Virus record (IMG/VR): IMGVR_UViG_3300008267_000462
Location: 1-26,090 of that record
Direction: 5' to 3' (one strand)
Length of the DNA stretch: 26,090 nt
Source: a virus
In this document: positions 1 to 4,193 of the stretch, piece by piece
Numbering within the stretch: the stretch's first letter is position 1
Layout of the letters: each line of letters starts with the position of its first letter
Notes under the pieces: model-generated
What the model was told of the DNA's origin: nothing
The model's input: the letters and a program-made list of their open reading frames with translations, nothing else
Databases searched by the model: none
Made by a program: the position numbers and the translations under genes

Positions 1-22
1 AGGTGGCTGCTTAAGCCATCCA

Positions 23-70
23 GACCAAGCCAGAGTGTGGGGTGTAATGGTTCGAATCCATGTTTGGTCA
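23..70 (+). tRNA. tRNA-like 3' part (T arm plus acceptor), probably degenerate or truncated
   Basis: Bases 51-57 read TTCGAAT, a canonical T loop, closed by a 4-bp stem (47-50 with 58-61). The following TTTGGTC (63-69) plus discriminator A70 pairs over 7 bp, including one G-U, with GACCAAG at 23-29. Acceptor and T arm are therefore present, but only 16 nt separate them (30-45), too few for normal D and anticodon arms. No CCA is encoded. An alternative is the end of a class II tRNA that began before the window, with an imperfect anticodon arm at 5-21 whose loop would read TAA. In that case the 23-29 match is chance. A working tRNA cannot be shown from this window. Confidence 0.35.
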
Positions 71-71
71 C

Positions 72-100
72 AACGGCTTCATAACCCGTTTTTATCTTTT
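72..100 (+). terminator. weak terminator-like hairpin after the tRNA-like fragment
   Basis: AACGG (72-76) pairs with CCGTT (86-90) around a 9-nt loop and runs into a T-rich tail (89-100). The stem is only 5 bp, so termination here is a guess. The T-rich tail is also the left end of the repeat that recurs at 408 and 791, where this hairpin is absent. Confidence 0.3.
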
Positions 101-115
101 AATTATACACCTGTG

Positions 116-134
116 AGCTCGGTTTATCCGGGCT
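116..134 (+). terminator. hairpin of repeat copy 1
   Basis: AGCTCGG (116-122) pairs with CCGGGCT (128-134) around loop TTTAT, giving 7 pairs with one G-U, followed by TTCGGGG. Compared with copies 2 and 3, the loop-closing pair is G-C instead of A-U, so both sides of the stem changed together. The tail has only two or three T residues, so it may be a weak terminator, a processing or stability element, or an attenuator. Confidence 0.5.
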
Positions 135-168
135 TTCGGGGTCGGTGGGAATATGGAGCCAATAACCC

Positions 169-196
169 GGTTCGTATATTAAACCATAATTTAAAA
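169..196 (+). promoter_or_regulatory. promoter-like block in repeat copy 1
   Basis: GGTTCGTATATT, then 6 nt, then ATAATTTAAAA. The same arrangement occurs at 487-514 and, outside the repeat, at 2688-2715. Each case is just upstream of a gene and after a terminator-like hairpin or a gap, which suggests a promoter. The factor that reads it is not known from sequence. Confidence 0.45.
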
Positions 197-204
197 TGAG
201 TGAT

Positions 205-399
205 ATGAAATTGATTCGAGAGTTTACCTGTGATTTAACCGGAGTGGAGTGTGTAATAGTGGAGAACCACTTCGGTGAGGAGGTATGTAATACCAAAGCC
301 GAATACCTAGAAATATTATCTAATGTGGAGTATGATGATAAACAGCTTAGGAGCGAACAGGGTGATTGGTGGGGTGATGACGATGAGTGGTTTAAATAG
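205..399 (+). CDS. small acidic protein of unknown function (cassette gene 1)
   Basis: 64 residues, starting MKLIREFTCDLTGVEC and ending in a strongly acidic, Trp-rich tail (GDWWGDDDEWFK). I do not recognise the family. I prefer the ATG at 205 to the in-frame ATG at 196, because aligning the upstream repeat puts 205 exactly at the start codon of the gene behind copy 2 (523), where the base corresponding to 196 is part of a non-start codon. It has no membrane segment or signal peptide. It lies between two repeat copies, so it looks like an exchangeable accessory cassette. A role in host takeover or anti-defence would fit its size, acidity and setting, but nothing in the sequence shows it. The gene is richer in G+C than the structural genes. 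Confidence 0.65.
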   Translation: MKLIREFTCDLTGVECVIVENHFGEEVCNTKAEYLEILSNVEYDDKQLRSEQGDWWGDDDEWFK

Positions 400-434
400 G
401 CAACAATTTTATCTTTTAATTATACGCCCTGTGG

Positions 435-452
435 AGCCCGAGCAATCGGGCT
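435..452 (+). terminator. GCAA-loop hairpin of repeat copy 2
   Basis: AGCCCGA (435-441) and TCGGGCT (446-452) form a perfect 7-bp stem closed by the GNRA-type tetraloop GCAA. TTTTGGGG follows. It stands just downstream of the gene at 205-399, where a terminator is expected. The U tract is only four bases long. Confidence 0.55.
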
Positions 453-486
453 TTTGGGGTCGGTGGGAATATGGAGCCAATAACCC

Positions 487-514
487 GGTTCGTATATTGA
501 GTTATAATTTAAAA
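487..514 (+). promoter_or_regulatory. promoter-like block in repeat copy 2
   Basis: GGTTCGTATATT, then GAGT, then TATAATTTAAAA, which contains an exact TATAAT. It ends 8 bases before the ATG at 523. The homologous blocks at 169-196 and 2688-2715 also precede genes. Copy 3 of the repeat has lost this block. Confidence 0.45.
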
Positions 515-522
515 CGAGACAT

Positions 523-780
523 ATGATTAAAGTTGATTTTACAGTGAGCAGATTAGATGGTACAGTGGTTAAGACATACTCCCTAGACCTAGAGCCAAGC
601 AACATATTAGACACACTTGAGGAGGCAAGACAAGTATGGGATGAGTACCATGTGAGAGCCAAAAGTGATAACCCGATTGCTCCATTTGAGGTATTTAAGA
701 CCAAGACATACAAGCAAGAAATGATGGAGCGCCAGTACCTACTTGACATGCACGACGAGTGCTGTGGGGAGGATTGGTGA
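523..780 (+). CDS. small protein of unknown function (cassette gene 2)
   Basis: 85 residues, beginning MIKVDFTVSRLDGTVVKTYS. It has a likely beta N-terminal part (1-22), a central acidic helix rich in Glu and Leu (about 24-46) and a charged helical C-terminus ending CCGEDW with paired cysteines. I do not recognise it. It has no transmembrane segment. The start follows the repeat-encoded ACATATGA context. It sits between repeat copies 2 and 3 and differs in sequence from cassette gene 1, although both have acidic, Trp-ending C-termini. Composition (about 45% G+C by eye) differs from the AT-rich virion genes, suggesting separate acquisition. Function is unknown; an accessory or host-interaction role is inferred from context only. 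Confidence 0.7.
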   Translation: MIKVDFTVSRLDGTVVKTYSLDLEPSNILDTLEEARQVWDEYHVRAKSDNPIAPFEVFKTKTYKQEMMERQYLLDMHDECCGEDW

Positions 781-790
781 CCCAAACCAG

Positions 791-859
791 TTTATCTTTT
801 AATTATACGCCCCTTGAGCCCGAGCAATCGGGCTTTCGGGGTGCAAAAAACAGACACAT
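791..859 (+). repeat. cassette repeat, copy 3 (internally deleted)
   Basis: Starts 10 bases after the stop of the gene at 523-780. The left block and hairpin (817-834) match copy 2 almost exactly through CGGGGT. The next bases then correspond to the far right end of the element (AAAACAGACACATATGA against AAAACGAGACATATGA in copy 2). About 55 bp, including the promoter-like block, are missing. This looks like an internal deletion. Confidence 0.8.
817..834 (+). terminator. GCAA-loop hairpin of repeat copy 3
   Basis: AGCCCGA (817-823) and TCGGGCT (828-834) with loop GCAA, the same stem-loop as copy 2, followed by TTCGGGG. It lies 36 nt after the stop codon of the gene at 523-780 and 26 nt before the next small gene. 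Confidence 0.55.
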
Positions 860-1024
860 ATGACAGCTTATACGTTTATCCAATTGAATCAATCGCGCAT
901 CCAAAATGTAGATGGGTGCCTAACCGCTGAGGCCAATATTACCGTTATGGAGCCAAATGGCCGCCTGGCTTTTTACTACTTTGAGGGTGGCCAATTGGTG
1001 GGCTCCAAGATCCAAGGTCTGTGA
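860..1024 (+). CDS. 54-residue protein of unknown function (cassette gene 3)
   Basis: An open frame of 54 codons beginning MTAYTFIQLNQSRIQNVDGC and ending GGQLVGSKIQGL, with stop TGA at 1022-1024. The residue pattern (NITVMEPNGRLAFYYFEGGQ) suggests a small beta sheet. I do not recognise a family. The main evidence that it is real is its start codon, which falls at the same point after the repeat (ACATATGA) as in the two preceding cassettes. Unlike them it lacks the promoter-like block, so it either depends on read-through past the hairpin or is poorly expressed. Base composition is close to 50% G+C, clearly unlike the virion genes. Its last codons run into the tandem-repeat tract at 1017-1062. 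Confidence 0.5.
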   Translation: MTAYTFIQLNQSRIQNVDGCLTAEANITVMEPNGRLAFYYFEGGQLVGSKIQGL

Positions 1025-1062
1025 TCTGTGGGTCTGTGAGTCTACGATCCTGGGATCCTAGG
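1017..1062. repeat. degenerate 7-8 bp tandem repeat
   Basis: The tract divides into successive units GTCTGTGA, TCTGTGG, GTCTGTGA, GTCTACGA, TCCTGGGA, TCCTAGG. All follow a pattern close to (G)TCTGNGA with drift along the tract. It begins in the last codons of the small gene at 860-1024 and ends at the palindromes GGATCC and CCTAGG. Iteron-like spacing near a gene-free region could mark protein binding, but unit divergence is high. Confidence 0.5.
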
Positions 1063-1197
1063 TTATGGGTACGTACGCCGGCGGTATATATATGGCATAT
1101 ATTACGTAGTATGGCCCCATGCGCGCCGGTGTCAATATAGCGCGGGTCGGTGAAGGACGGTGCTTAGACGCATCTTCACAGCTCTAACGATCTTTAC

Positions 1198-1214
1198 CCA
1201 TCGACATTGTATAT
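1198..1214. repeat. direct repeat, left copy (CCATCGACATTGTATAT)
   Basis: Matches the right copy at 1311-1327 at 15 of 17 positions, with a start-to-start distance of 113 bp. Both copies continue into TATA-rich sequence. Possible paired binding sites or duplicated promoters. Confidence 0.6.
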
Positions 1215-1310
1215 CCTTATATATCCCCATAATGTAAATCAAATTCCGAATTCAACCCGGGGGATAAAAACCCACAAAATCTAAAAAAGAAGATCTTAAA
1301 AAATTTTTTG

Positions 1311-1327
1311 CCATCGACAAAGTATAT
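1311..1327. repeat. direct repeat, right copy (CCATCGACAAAGTATAT)
   Basis: Second copy of the 17-bp repeat at 1198-1214. Its right half forms the left arm of the hairpin at 1320-1339. Confidence 0.6.
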
Positions 1328-1339
1328 AAAAATATACTT
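1320..1339 (+). terminator. AT-rich perfect hairpin with T-rich tail
   Basis: AAGTATAT (1320-1327) and ATATACTT (1332-1339) form a perfect 8-bp stem around AAAA. The sequence then reads GTACTTTTTTAC. It could be a terminator shielding the virion gene at 1381 or an operator-like palindrome overlapping its promoter. The stem has only two G-C pairs, so it is thermally weak. Confidence 0.4.
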
Positions 1340-1358
1340 GTACTTTTTTACAATACAC

Positions 1359-1374
1359 AATATTTATTATAAAA
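1359..1374 (+). promoter_or_regulatory. late-promoter-like box before 1381
   Basis: AATATTTATTATAAAA ends 6 bases before the ATG at 1381. It belongs to the box family ATATTTATAATAAAA that also precedes genes at 6599, 9960, 12584 and 20014. TATTTATA is the reverse complement of the T4 late consensus TATAAATA; on the + strand the box also contains a TATAA-type element. Confidence 0.5.
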
Positions 1375-1380
1375 CAATAA

Positions 1381-2046
1381 ATGGCAACATTTCAATTTGA
1401 TAACCCTTCCTCAGGATCAGCTTATTTTGTTATAGAAACAATAACAACATCCTCTCTTTACCCAGAAGGAACCCCAAAATATATGGAGGGTACTTGGAGT
1501 GTTGATGGGGTTAAATCCCAAGCAGGTGTAACCTTAGATATGTCTATCCCTTCAGCTAGTTATGCTTTAAATGGATCAAGTTCTTTTTCAATAAACACTA
1601 TAAATTTTGTATTCACAGGTTCAGACCAAGCAAATACAAACGATACAATTTATATAAATGCATCTACTAATGCATTTACAACTCCTATAGATTTTGCAAC
1701 AGAAACAGTTGTTATTTATTTCGATAAATATTCAACCCCCCCATATGATACTTATTTACTTGATATAGGCGCATCTACTACAGGATTGGATTCACTAATA
1801 ACTTTTTATTATGGAGGAGCAGATCAAACATACGGAAATACAATCCCATACTCAATAGATGGAGTGTTTGGTACCTTTTCAGGAGGATCAAATTATAACT
1901 TTGGTTTAGTAACAAGCTCCTTTATTGCTGGAGTTGTTGTTCAACCAGGTTATTCAATATTTAATTTTACCCCAAATATAACAATCCCAGTTGATACTAT
2001 TGAATTTAGAGGAACAGGAGAATATACAGTAACAATAACACTATAA
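1381..2046 (+). CDS. beta-rich probable virion protein, function unknown
   Basis: 221 residues, starting MATFQFDNPSSGSAYFVIET. It is rich in Thr, Ser, Gly, Ile and Tyr, with almost no Lys or Arg and alternating hydrophobic strands throughout. That composition is typical of phage tail-fibre, head-decoration or other appendage proteins. It has no signal peptide, no cysteine cluster and no recognisable catalytic motif. It is preceded by a box of the proposed late-promoter family and followed 4 bases later by another beta-rich gene, so the pair probably forms one late unit. I do not recognise a named family. The virion assignment is inferred from composition and the promoter-like box. Confidence 0.75.
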   Translation: MATFQFDNPSSGSAYFVIETITTSSLYPEGTPKYMEGTWSVDGVKSQAGVTLDMSIPSASYALNGSSSFSINTINFVFTGSDQANTNDTIYINASTNAFTTPIDFATETVVIYFDKYSTPPYDTYLLDIGASTTGLDSLITFYYGGADQTYGNTIPYSIDGVFGTFSGGSNYNFGLVTSSFIAGVVVQPGYSIFNFTPNITIPVDTIEFRGTGEYTVTITL

Positions 2047-2050
2047 AAAT

Positions 2051-2662
2051 ATGCCAACTTATAGAGCACAAGATTTAGCAAACAGAATACCAAATGTATT
2101 TTACATAGATGGGGTTGATACAATTAAGGAAGCTTATCTATCTACAGCAGTATATAGTTATAGAGAAGGATCCACTACTTGGGCCTCAGTTAGATCAGCT
2201 GTAGCTGCGGCTAATGTAAATAATACTATATCAATTCAAAATGATTTTGCTGGGACTTATTCTTTAGCTCGAACGGGAGTTCAATTTTCAACAACTTGGG
2301 GTATAGTACCTGTTGGTATATTTATAAGTTTTGTTTTGGATACTTTAACTTTACCTGAGGGGGGAACTTTAAAGATACAAGCCTTTAAAGGGACCTCTAC
2401 TGCTTTAACAGGTACTTCAAGTGAATTTGCTATCCCATTAAACCAAGGTTTAATTCCTTACTCTAATGAATTCGAAGTAAATGAAGAGAATGAACAACCG
2501 ATTTTATATTTTAATCAAACAGCAATTAATGACTTTATAGCTAATCCTAATCAAAATTTATTTATATTAGGAGAATATGATTATAATAATATTGCCCCTA
2601 CTACTATAAATAGTGCTGCGTATTCCCAAGTAGAGCCTGTTAATTTACAAGGGAATACTTAA
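2051..2662 (+). CDS. beta-rich probable virion protein, function unknown
   Basis: 203 residues, beginning MPTYRAQDLANRIPNVFYID. Residues 1-80 mix helix and strand; from about 85 onward it is beta-rich with Thr, Ser, Asn and Gly (TLTLPEGGTLKIQAFKGT). It ends in an Asn- and Thr-rich tail. No catalytic motif or membrane helix is evident. It starts 4 bases after the preceding stop, so the two are almost certainly cotranscribed. A virion appendage or assembly role is likely by company. I do not recognise a family and would not name it further. Confidence 0.75.
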   Translation: MPTYRAQDLANRIPNVFYIDGVDTIKEAYLSTAVYSYREGSTTWASVRSAVAAANVNNTISIQNDFAGTYSLARTGVQFSTTWGIVPVGIFISFVLDTLTLPEGGTLKIQAFKGTSTALTGTSSEFAIPLNQGLIPYSNEFEVNEENEQPILYFNQTAINDFIANPNQNLFILGEYDYNNIAPTTINSAAYSQVEPVNLQGNT

Positions 2663-2687
2663 AAAAATCCTTGGATATACGGATTAA

Positions 2688-2715
2688 GGTTTGTATATTA
2701 AGGGTATAAATAAAT
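2688..2715 (+). promoter_or_regulatory. promoter-like block before the 2742 operon
   Basis: GGTTTGTATATT followed by AAGGG and TATAAATAAAT. The first part matches the cassette blocks at 169 and 487 at 11 of 12 positions. The second part contains an exact TATAAATA (2705-2712), the T4 late-promoter consensus. A short inverted repeat, AATCC and GGATT (about 2667-2685), sits just upstream. It lies in the only gap between the virion pair and the accessory operon. Confidence 0.5.
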
Positions 2716-2741
2716 AAAGGTTTTACTAAAAAATAAAGGTC

Positions 2742-2870
2742 ATGAAAACAGAAGTTAAAAAAGCACTAAAAGAAGAACTTAAAGCAGTTCGAAACACTAG
2801 AATTTCAATTCTAATTGGTTTAACAATGGTTATCCTAGATATTATTCTTGTTACAACAAGTACTTGTTGA
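2742..2870 (+). CDS. 42-residue single-pass membrane protein
   Basis: An open frame of 42 codons: a charged N-terminal half rich in Lys and Glu (MKTEVKKALKEELKAVRNTR) and a hydrophobic segment at about residues 21-37 (ISILIGLTMVILDIILV), ending TTSTC. It is probably inserted with one helix in the membrane. The start has an AAAGGT ribosome-site-like motif at a good distance (2736-2741), and the same 18-base initiation context recurs at 3438-3455. Its stop overlaps the next start as TGATG, suggesting coupled translation. The function is unknown. Small phage membrane peptides often act in lysis control or superinfection exclusion, but nothing here proves that. Confidence 0.6.
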   Translation: MKTEVKKALKEELKAVRNTRISILIGLTMVILDIILVTTSTC

Positions 2871-3148
2871 TGAAGAATATGCTGCAACTTTTAACACCGA
2901 AGACGATGAAAAATAACCCAGAATTTAAATCAAAAAAATTAACTACCTCAGACGGAACTATAATGTATACATTTGATGGTAAATTACACAATTGGGATGG
3001 CCCAGCTTTAATCCCTGAAGGTAATATGAAAAAACGAGAATATTACTTAAATGGAATTAAAATGAGTGAAAAACAATGGAAAGAAGCCTTAAGAGGAAGA
3101 GATGGCCTTCCATGGTATAAAGGTTCGGGTGCTAAAGCTAGATTTTAA
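2870..3148 (+). CDS. small MORN-like (HNxDGPA) protein
   Basis: 92 residues. The central part reads DGKLHNWDGPALIPEGN, then a Lys-rich stretch and YYLNGIKMSEKQWKEAL. The pattern, a Gly/Asp turn with H-N-x-D-G-P-A followed by a second hairpin ending in Y-x-x-x-G and a short helix with a Trp, resembles the MORN-like repeats found in many phage and bacterial small proteins, which are possible interaction modules. I start it at the ATG at 2870 because it overlaps the preceding stop as TGATG; the frame extends upstream only through TTG codons. No enzymatic motif is visible. Its function in the phage is unknown. Confidence 0.7.
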   Translation: MKNMLQLLTPKTMKNNPEFKSKKLTTSDGTIMYTFDGKLHNWDGPALIPEGNMKKREYYLNGIKMSEKQWKEALRGRDGLPWYKGSGAKARF

Positions 3149-3151
3149 CAT

Positions 3152-3439
3152 ATGACTAGAGAAGAACATTTATTGGTTATTTTAGCTGAAGAATGTAATG
3201 AAGTTGCTCAACGAGTTGCCAAAGCATTAAGGTTTAAACTAGTAGACCCAAATGGAAGTGAACCCAATCAACCTTATACCAATAAAGATAGGTTAATCCT
3301 AGAAATAAATGATTTACTAGCTGTTATAGAAATGATTTTTGAAGATCAAGATATTGTTTCCCCAATGTTAAAAAATGATAAAAAACAAAAAGTAGAAAAA
3401 TATTTAAAACTATCTAAAGAATTAGGAACTTTAGATTAA
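3152..3439 (+). CDS. MazG-like all-alpha NTP pyrophosphohydrolase
   Basis: 95 residues. The metal-binding pattern of the MazG/dUTPase-like all-alpha NTP-PPase superfamily is visible: E13-E14-x-x-E17 in helix 1 (LAEECNEVAQ) and E51-x-x-D54 in helix 2 (LILEINDLLAV). Family members hydrolyse (d)NTPs to the monophosphate and pyrophosphate, using magnesium held by these acidic residues. In phages they are thought to adjust nucleotide pools or counter starvation signalling. The protein is short, close to the minimal four-helix core, and probably acts as an oligomer. It starts 3 bases after the preceding stop. Substrate cannot be read from the sequence. Confidence 0.72.
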   Translation: MTREEHLLVILAEECNEVAQRVAKALRFKLVDPNGSEPNQPYTNKDRLILEINDLLAVIEMIFEDQDIVSPMLKNDKKQKVEKYLKLSKELGTLD

Positions 3440-3449
3440 AATAAAGGTC

Positions 3450-3902
3450 ATGAAACGCATTACACAAGAAGAATCAAAACAGTTTATACCATGTAGTGAG
3501 GATTATGCAAATAATCCTCCTTCATATTTTACTGTGGTTGAACAAGAAGATGGATGGGATAAAATAACGTATTACACGGGTAAAAAACGCGGTCTATTTT
3601 TTGGCCGCGAGGGTGATGAATGGGTGTATATACTTACAAATCCTGCGATACCCGAAATGATTAAAATAGGATATACTACAAGTGATCCCCACACTAGAGC
3701 AGAACAAGTTTCTCGTGGGACTGGGGTTCCAATGGGTTATGAGGTTGCTTGGGCTTATAAATGTTATAAAGGGGAACGTATTGAAAAAGAAGTTCATAAA
3801 TATTTTAAAAAACAACGTGTAAGTCCTACTCGTGAGTTTTTTAGAGTTACACTTGATGAGGCAAAACAAATTATTGAACAAATAGGAGGAAAATATGTCT
3901 AG
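3450..3902 (+). CDS. GIY-YIG family protein of the T5orf172/MUG113 type
   Basis: 150 residues. The nuclease-like domain covers about 56-145: VYIL (59-62) stands for the GIY strand, IKIGYTT (71-77) for the YIG strand, then R83, an E-x-x-x-H pair in the helix IEKEVHKYFK (111-120) and REFF (128-131), the closing signature of T5orf172/MUG113 domains. Residues 1-55 are a separate N-terminal part without a recognised fold. Family members are putative single-strand or structure-specific nucleases, common in phages and sometimes mobile. Its start has an AAATAAAGGTCATG context like the gene at 2742. The stop overlaps the next gene by 8 bases. Confidence 0.75.
   Translation: MKRITQEESKQFIPCSEDYANNPPSYFTVVEQEDGWDKITYYTGKKRGLFFGREGDEWVYILTNPAIPEMIKIGYTTSDPHTRAEQVSRGTGVPMGYEVAWAYKCYKGERIEKEVHKYFKKQRVSPTREFFRVTLDEAKQIIEQIGGKYV
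3886..3891 (+). promoter_or_regulatory. consensus Shine-Dalgarno site AGGAGG
   Basis: AGGAGG lies 3 bases upstream of the ATG at 3895, inside the end of the preceding gene. It is the only perfect site I noticed. Most starts in the window have only A-rich leaders or weak AAGG motifs. Confidence 0.6.
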
Positions 3903-4155
3903 AAAAAGTTCAAATATGTATCAACAAATTGTAGATATGGAACTACAAGATTTAGAAAATGAGCTTGCAAACCTTCAAGATCAATTAATTAATGATTATG
4001 AAGTGTTAGAGGAAATGTGGATGTATCATCCTGCAAATCCGGATTTTATTAATCCTATTAAAGCATATGATTTATTGAAAAAATCAATTAGTGATTTAGA
4101 ACTTAAATTTGCTGATTTAGAGTTAAAAATTAAAGCGTTAAAATCTGCGAATTAA
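3895..4155 (+). CDS. coiled-coil protein of unknown function
   Basis: 86 residues, dominated by heptad-like Leu/Ile spacing in two helices: about 9-38 (MELQDLENELANLQDQLIND) and 57-84 (KSISDLELKFADLELKIKAL). A short Trp/Pro-containing turn (MWMYHPANP) joins them. An antiparallel helical hairpin or dimer is likely. It has no catalytic motif and no membrane helix. It overlaps the preceding GIY-YIG gene and has a strong ribosome site, so it is probably expressed at a higher level than its partner. The function is unknown. Such hairpins in phages often serve as small binding partners, but that is inference. Confidence 0.65.
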   Translation: MSRKSSNMYQQIVDMELQDLENELANLQDQLINDYEVLEEMWMYHPANPDFINPIKAYDLLKKSISDLELKFADLELKIKALKSAN

Positions 4156-4193
4156 ACCGTGGATTATGTTTTAGAGTAATATATACATATAGA

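Larger units (their letters stand above)
91..204 (+). repeat. cassette repeat, copy 1 (full length)
   Basis: Copy 1 of an element of about 112 bp found three times in the first 860 bases. In order it has a TTTATCTTTTAATTATAC block, a hairpin (116-134), a CGGTGGGAATATGGAGCC block, AATAACCCGGTTCGTATATT, an AT-rich ATAATTTAAAA block, and the start codon of the gene behind it. It is nearly identical to copy 2 from about 132 to 181. It differs mainly in the hairpin arms and in the 10 bases after GTATATT. Confidence 0.85.
408..522 (+). repeat. cassette repeat, copy 2 (full length)
   Basis: Begins 9 bases after the stop of the gene at 205-399 and ends at the start codon of the gene at 523. It has the same block order as copy 1. 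The hairpin is at 435-452 and the promoter-like block at 487-514. It shares with copy 1 the uninterrupted run GGGGTCGGTGGGAATATGG and its continuation through GTATATT. Confidence 0.85.
1025..1380. other. gene-free regulatory or origin-like region
   Basis: I see no coding frame longer than about 15 codons on the + strand and no recognisable gene on the other strand. Its first 180 bases are G+C-rich and crowded with palindromes: GGATCC, CCTAGG, GTACGTAC (1069-1076), CGCCGGCG (1076-1083), TATATATA (1085-1092), TACGTA (1103-1108), GCGCGC (1121-1126). The second half is AT-rich and holds GAATTC (1248), CCCGGG (1256), AAGATCTT (1290-1297), a 12-base A/T palindrome (1298-1309), a 17-bp direct repeat and an AT hairpin. 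This pattern fits an origin, a packaging site or a multi-signal control region. Which one cannot be decided here. Confidence 0.6.

Noticed and set aside
1-70. Complete class II leucine tRNA (TAA anticodon)
   Set aside because: The anticodon stem would need a C-U mismatch, the base after the anticodon would be G instead of the usual A, the variable region would be too long and the 5' half is outside the window.
23-70. Integration attachment site in a tRNA
   Set aside because: No integrase or excision gene is visible and the gene content is that of a T4-like lytic phage. A second tRNA fragment was not found.
196-204. Upstream ATG as start of cassette gene 1
   Set aside because: Repeat alignment puts the start at 205. 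The equivalent position in copy 2 is ACG.
99-296. Open frame of 65 codons on the minus strand
   Set aside because: It is the minus-strand reading of repeat copy 1 and the start of the 205-399 gene. No independent support.
323-526. Open frame of 67 codons on the plus strand
   Set aside because: It overlaps the end of the 205-399 gene and the whole control part of repeat copy 2, including the hairpin and promoter-like block.
420-785. Open frame of 121 codons on the minus strand
   Set aside because: It runs antisense to the better supported gene at 523-780 and across repeat copy 2. Its C-terminal end is made of the repeat, and the frame at 99-296 on the same strand repeats that end (YEPGYWLHIPTDP), which shows it is only the translated repeat.
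91-859. CRISPR array
   Set aside because: Only three copies, about 112 bp long, with genes of different length between them. No regular short spacers.
1066-1110. Short frame of 14 codons in the palindrome region
   Set aside because: Too short, no ribosome site, and its sequence is dictated by the palindromes.
2864-2869. TTG start for the MORN-like gene
   Set aside because: The ATG at 2870 overlaps the upstream stop as TGATG, the usual coupling in this window.
3594-3881. Minus-strand frame of 95 codons
   Set aside because: Lies wholly inside the GIY-YIG gene at 3450-3902, which has clear domain motifs.
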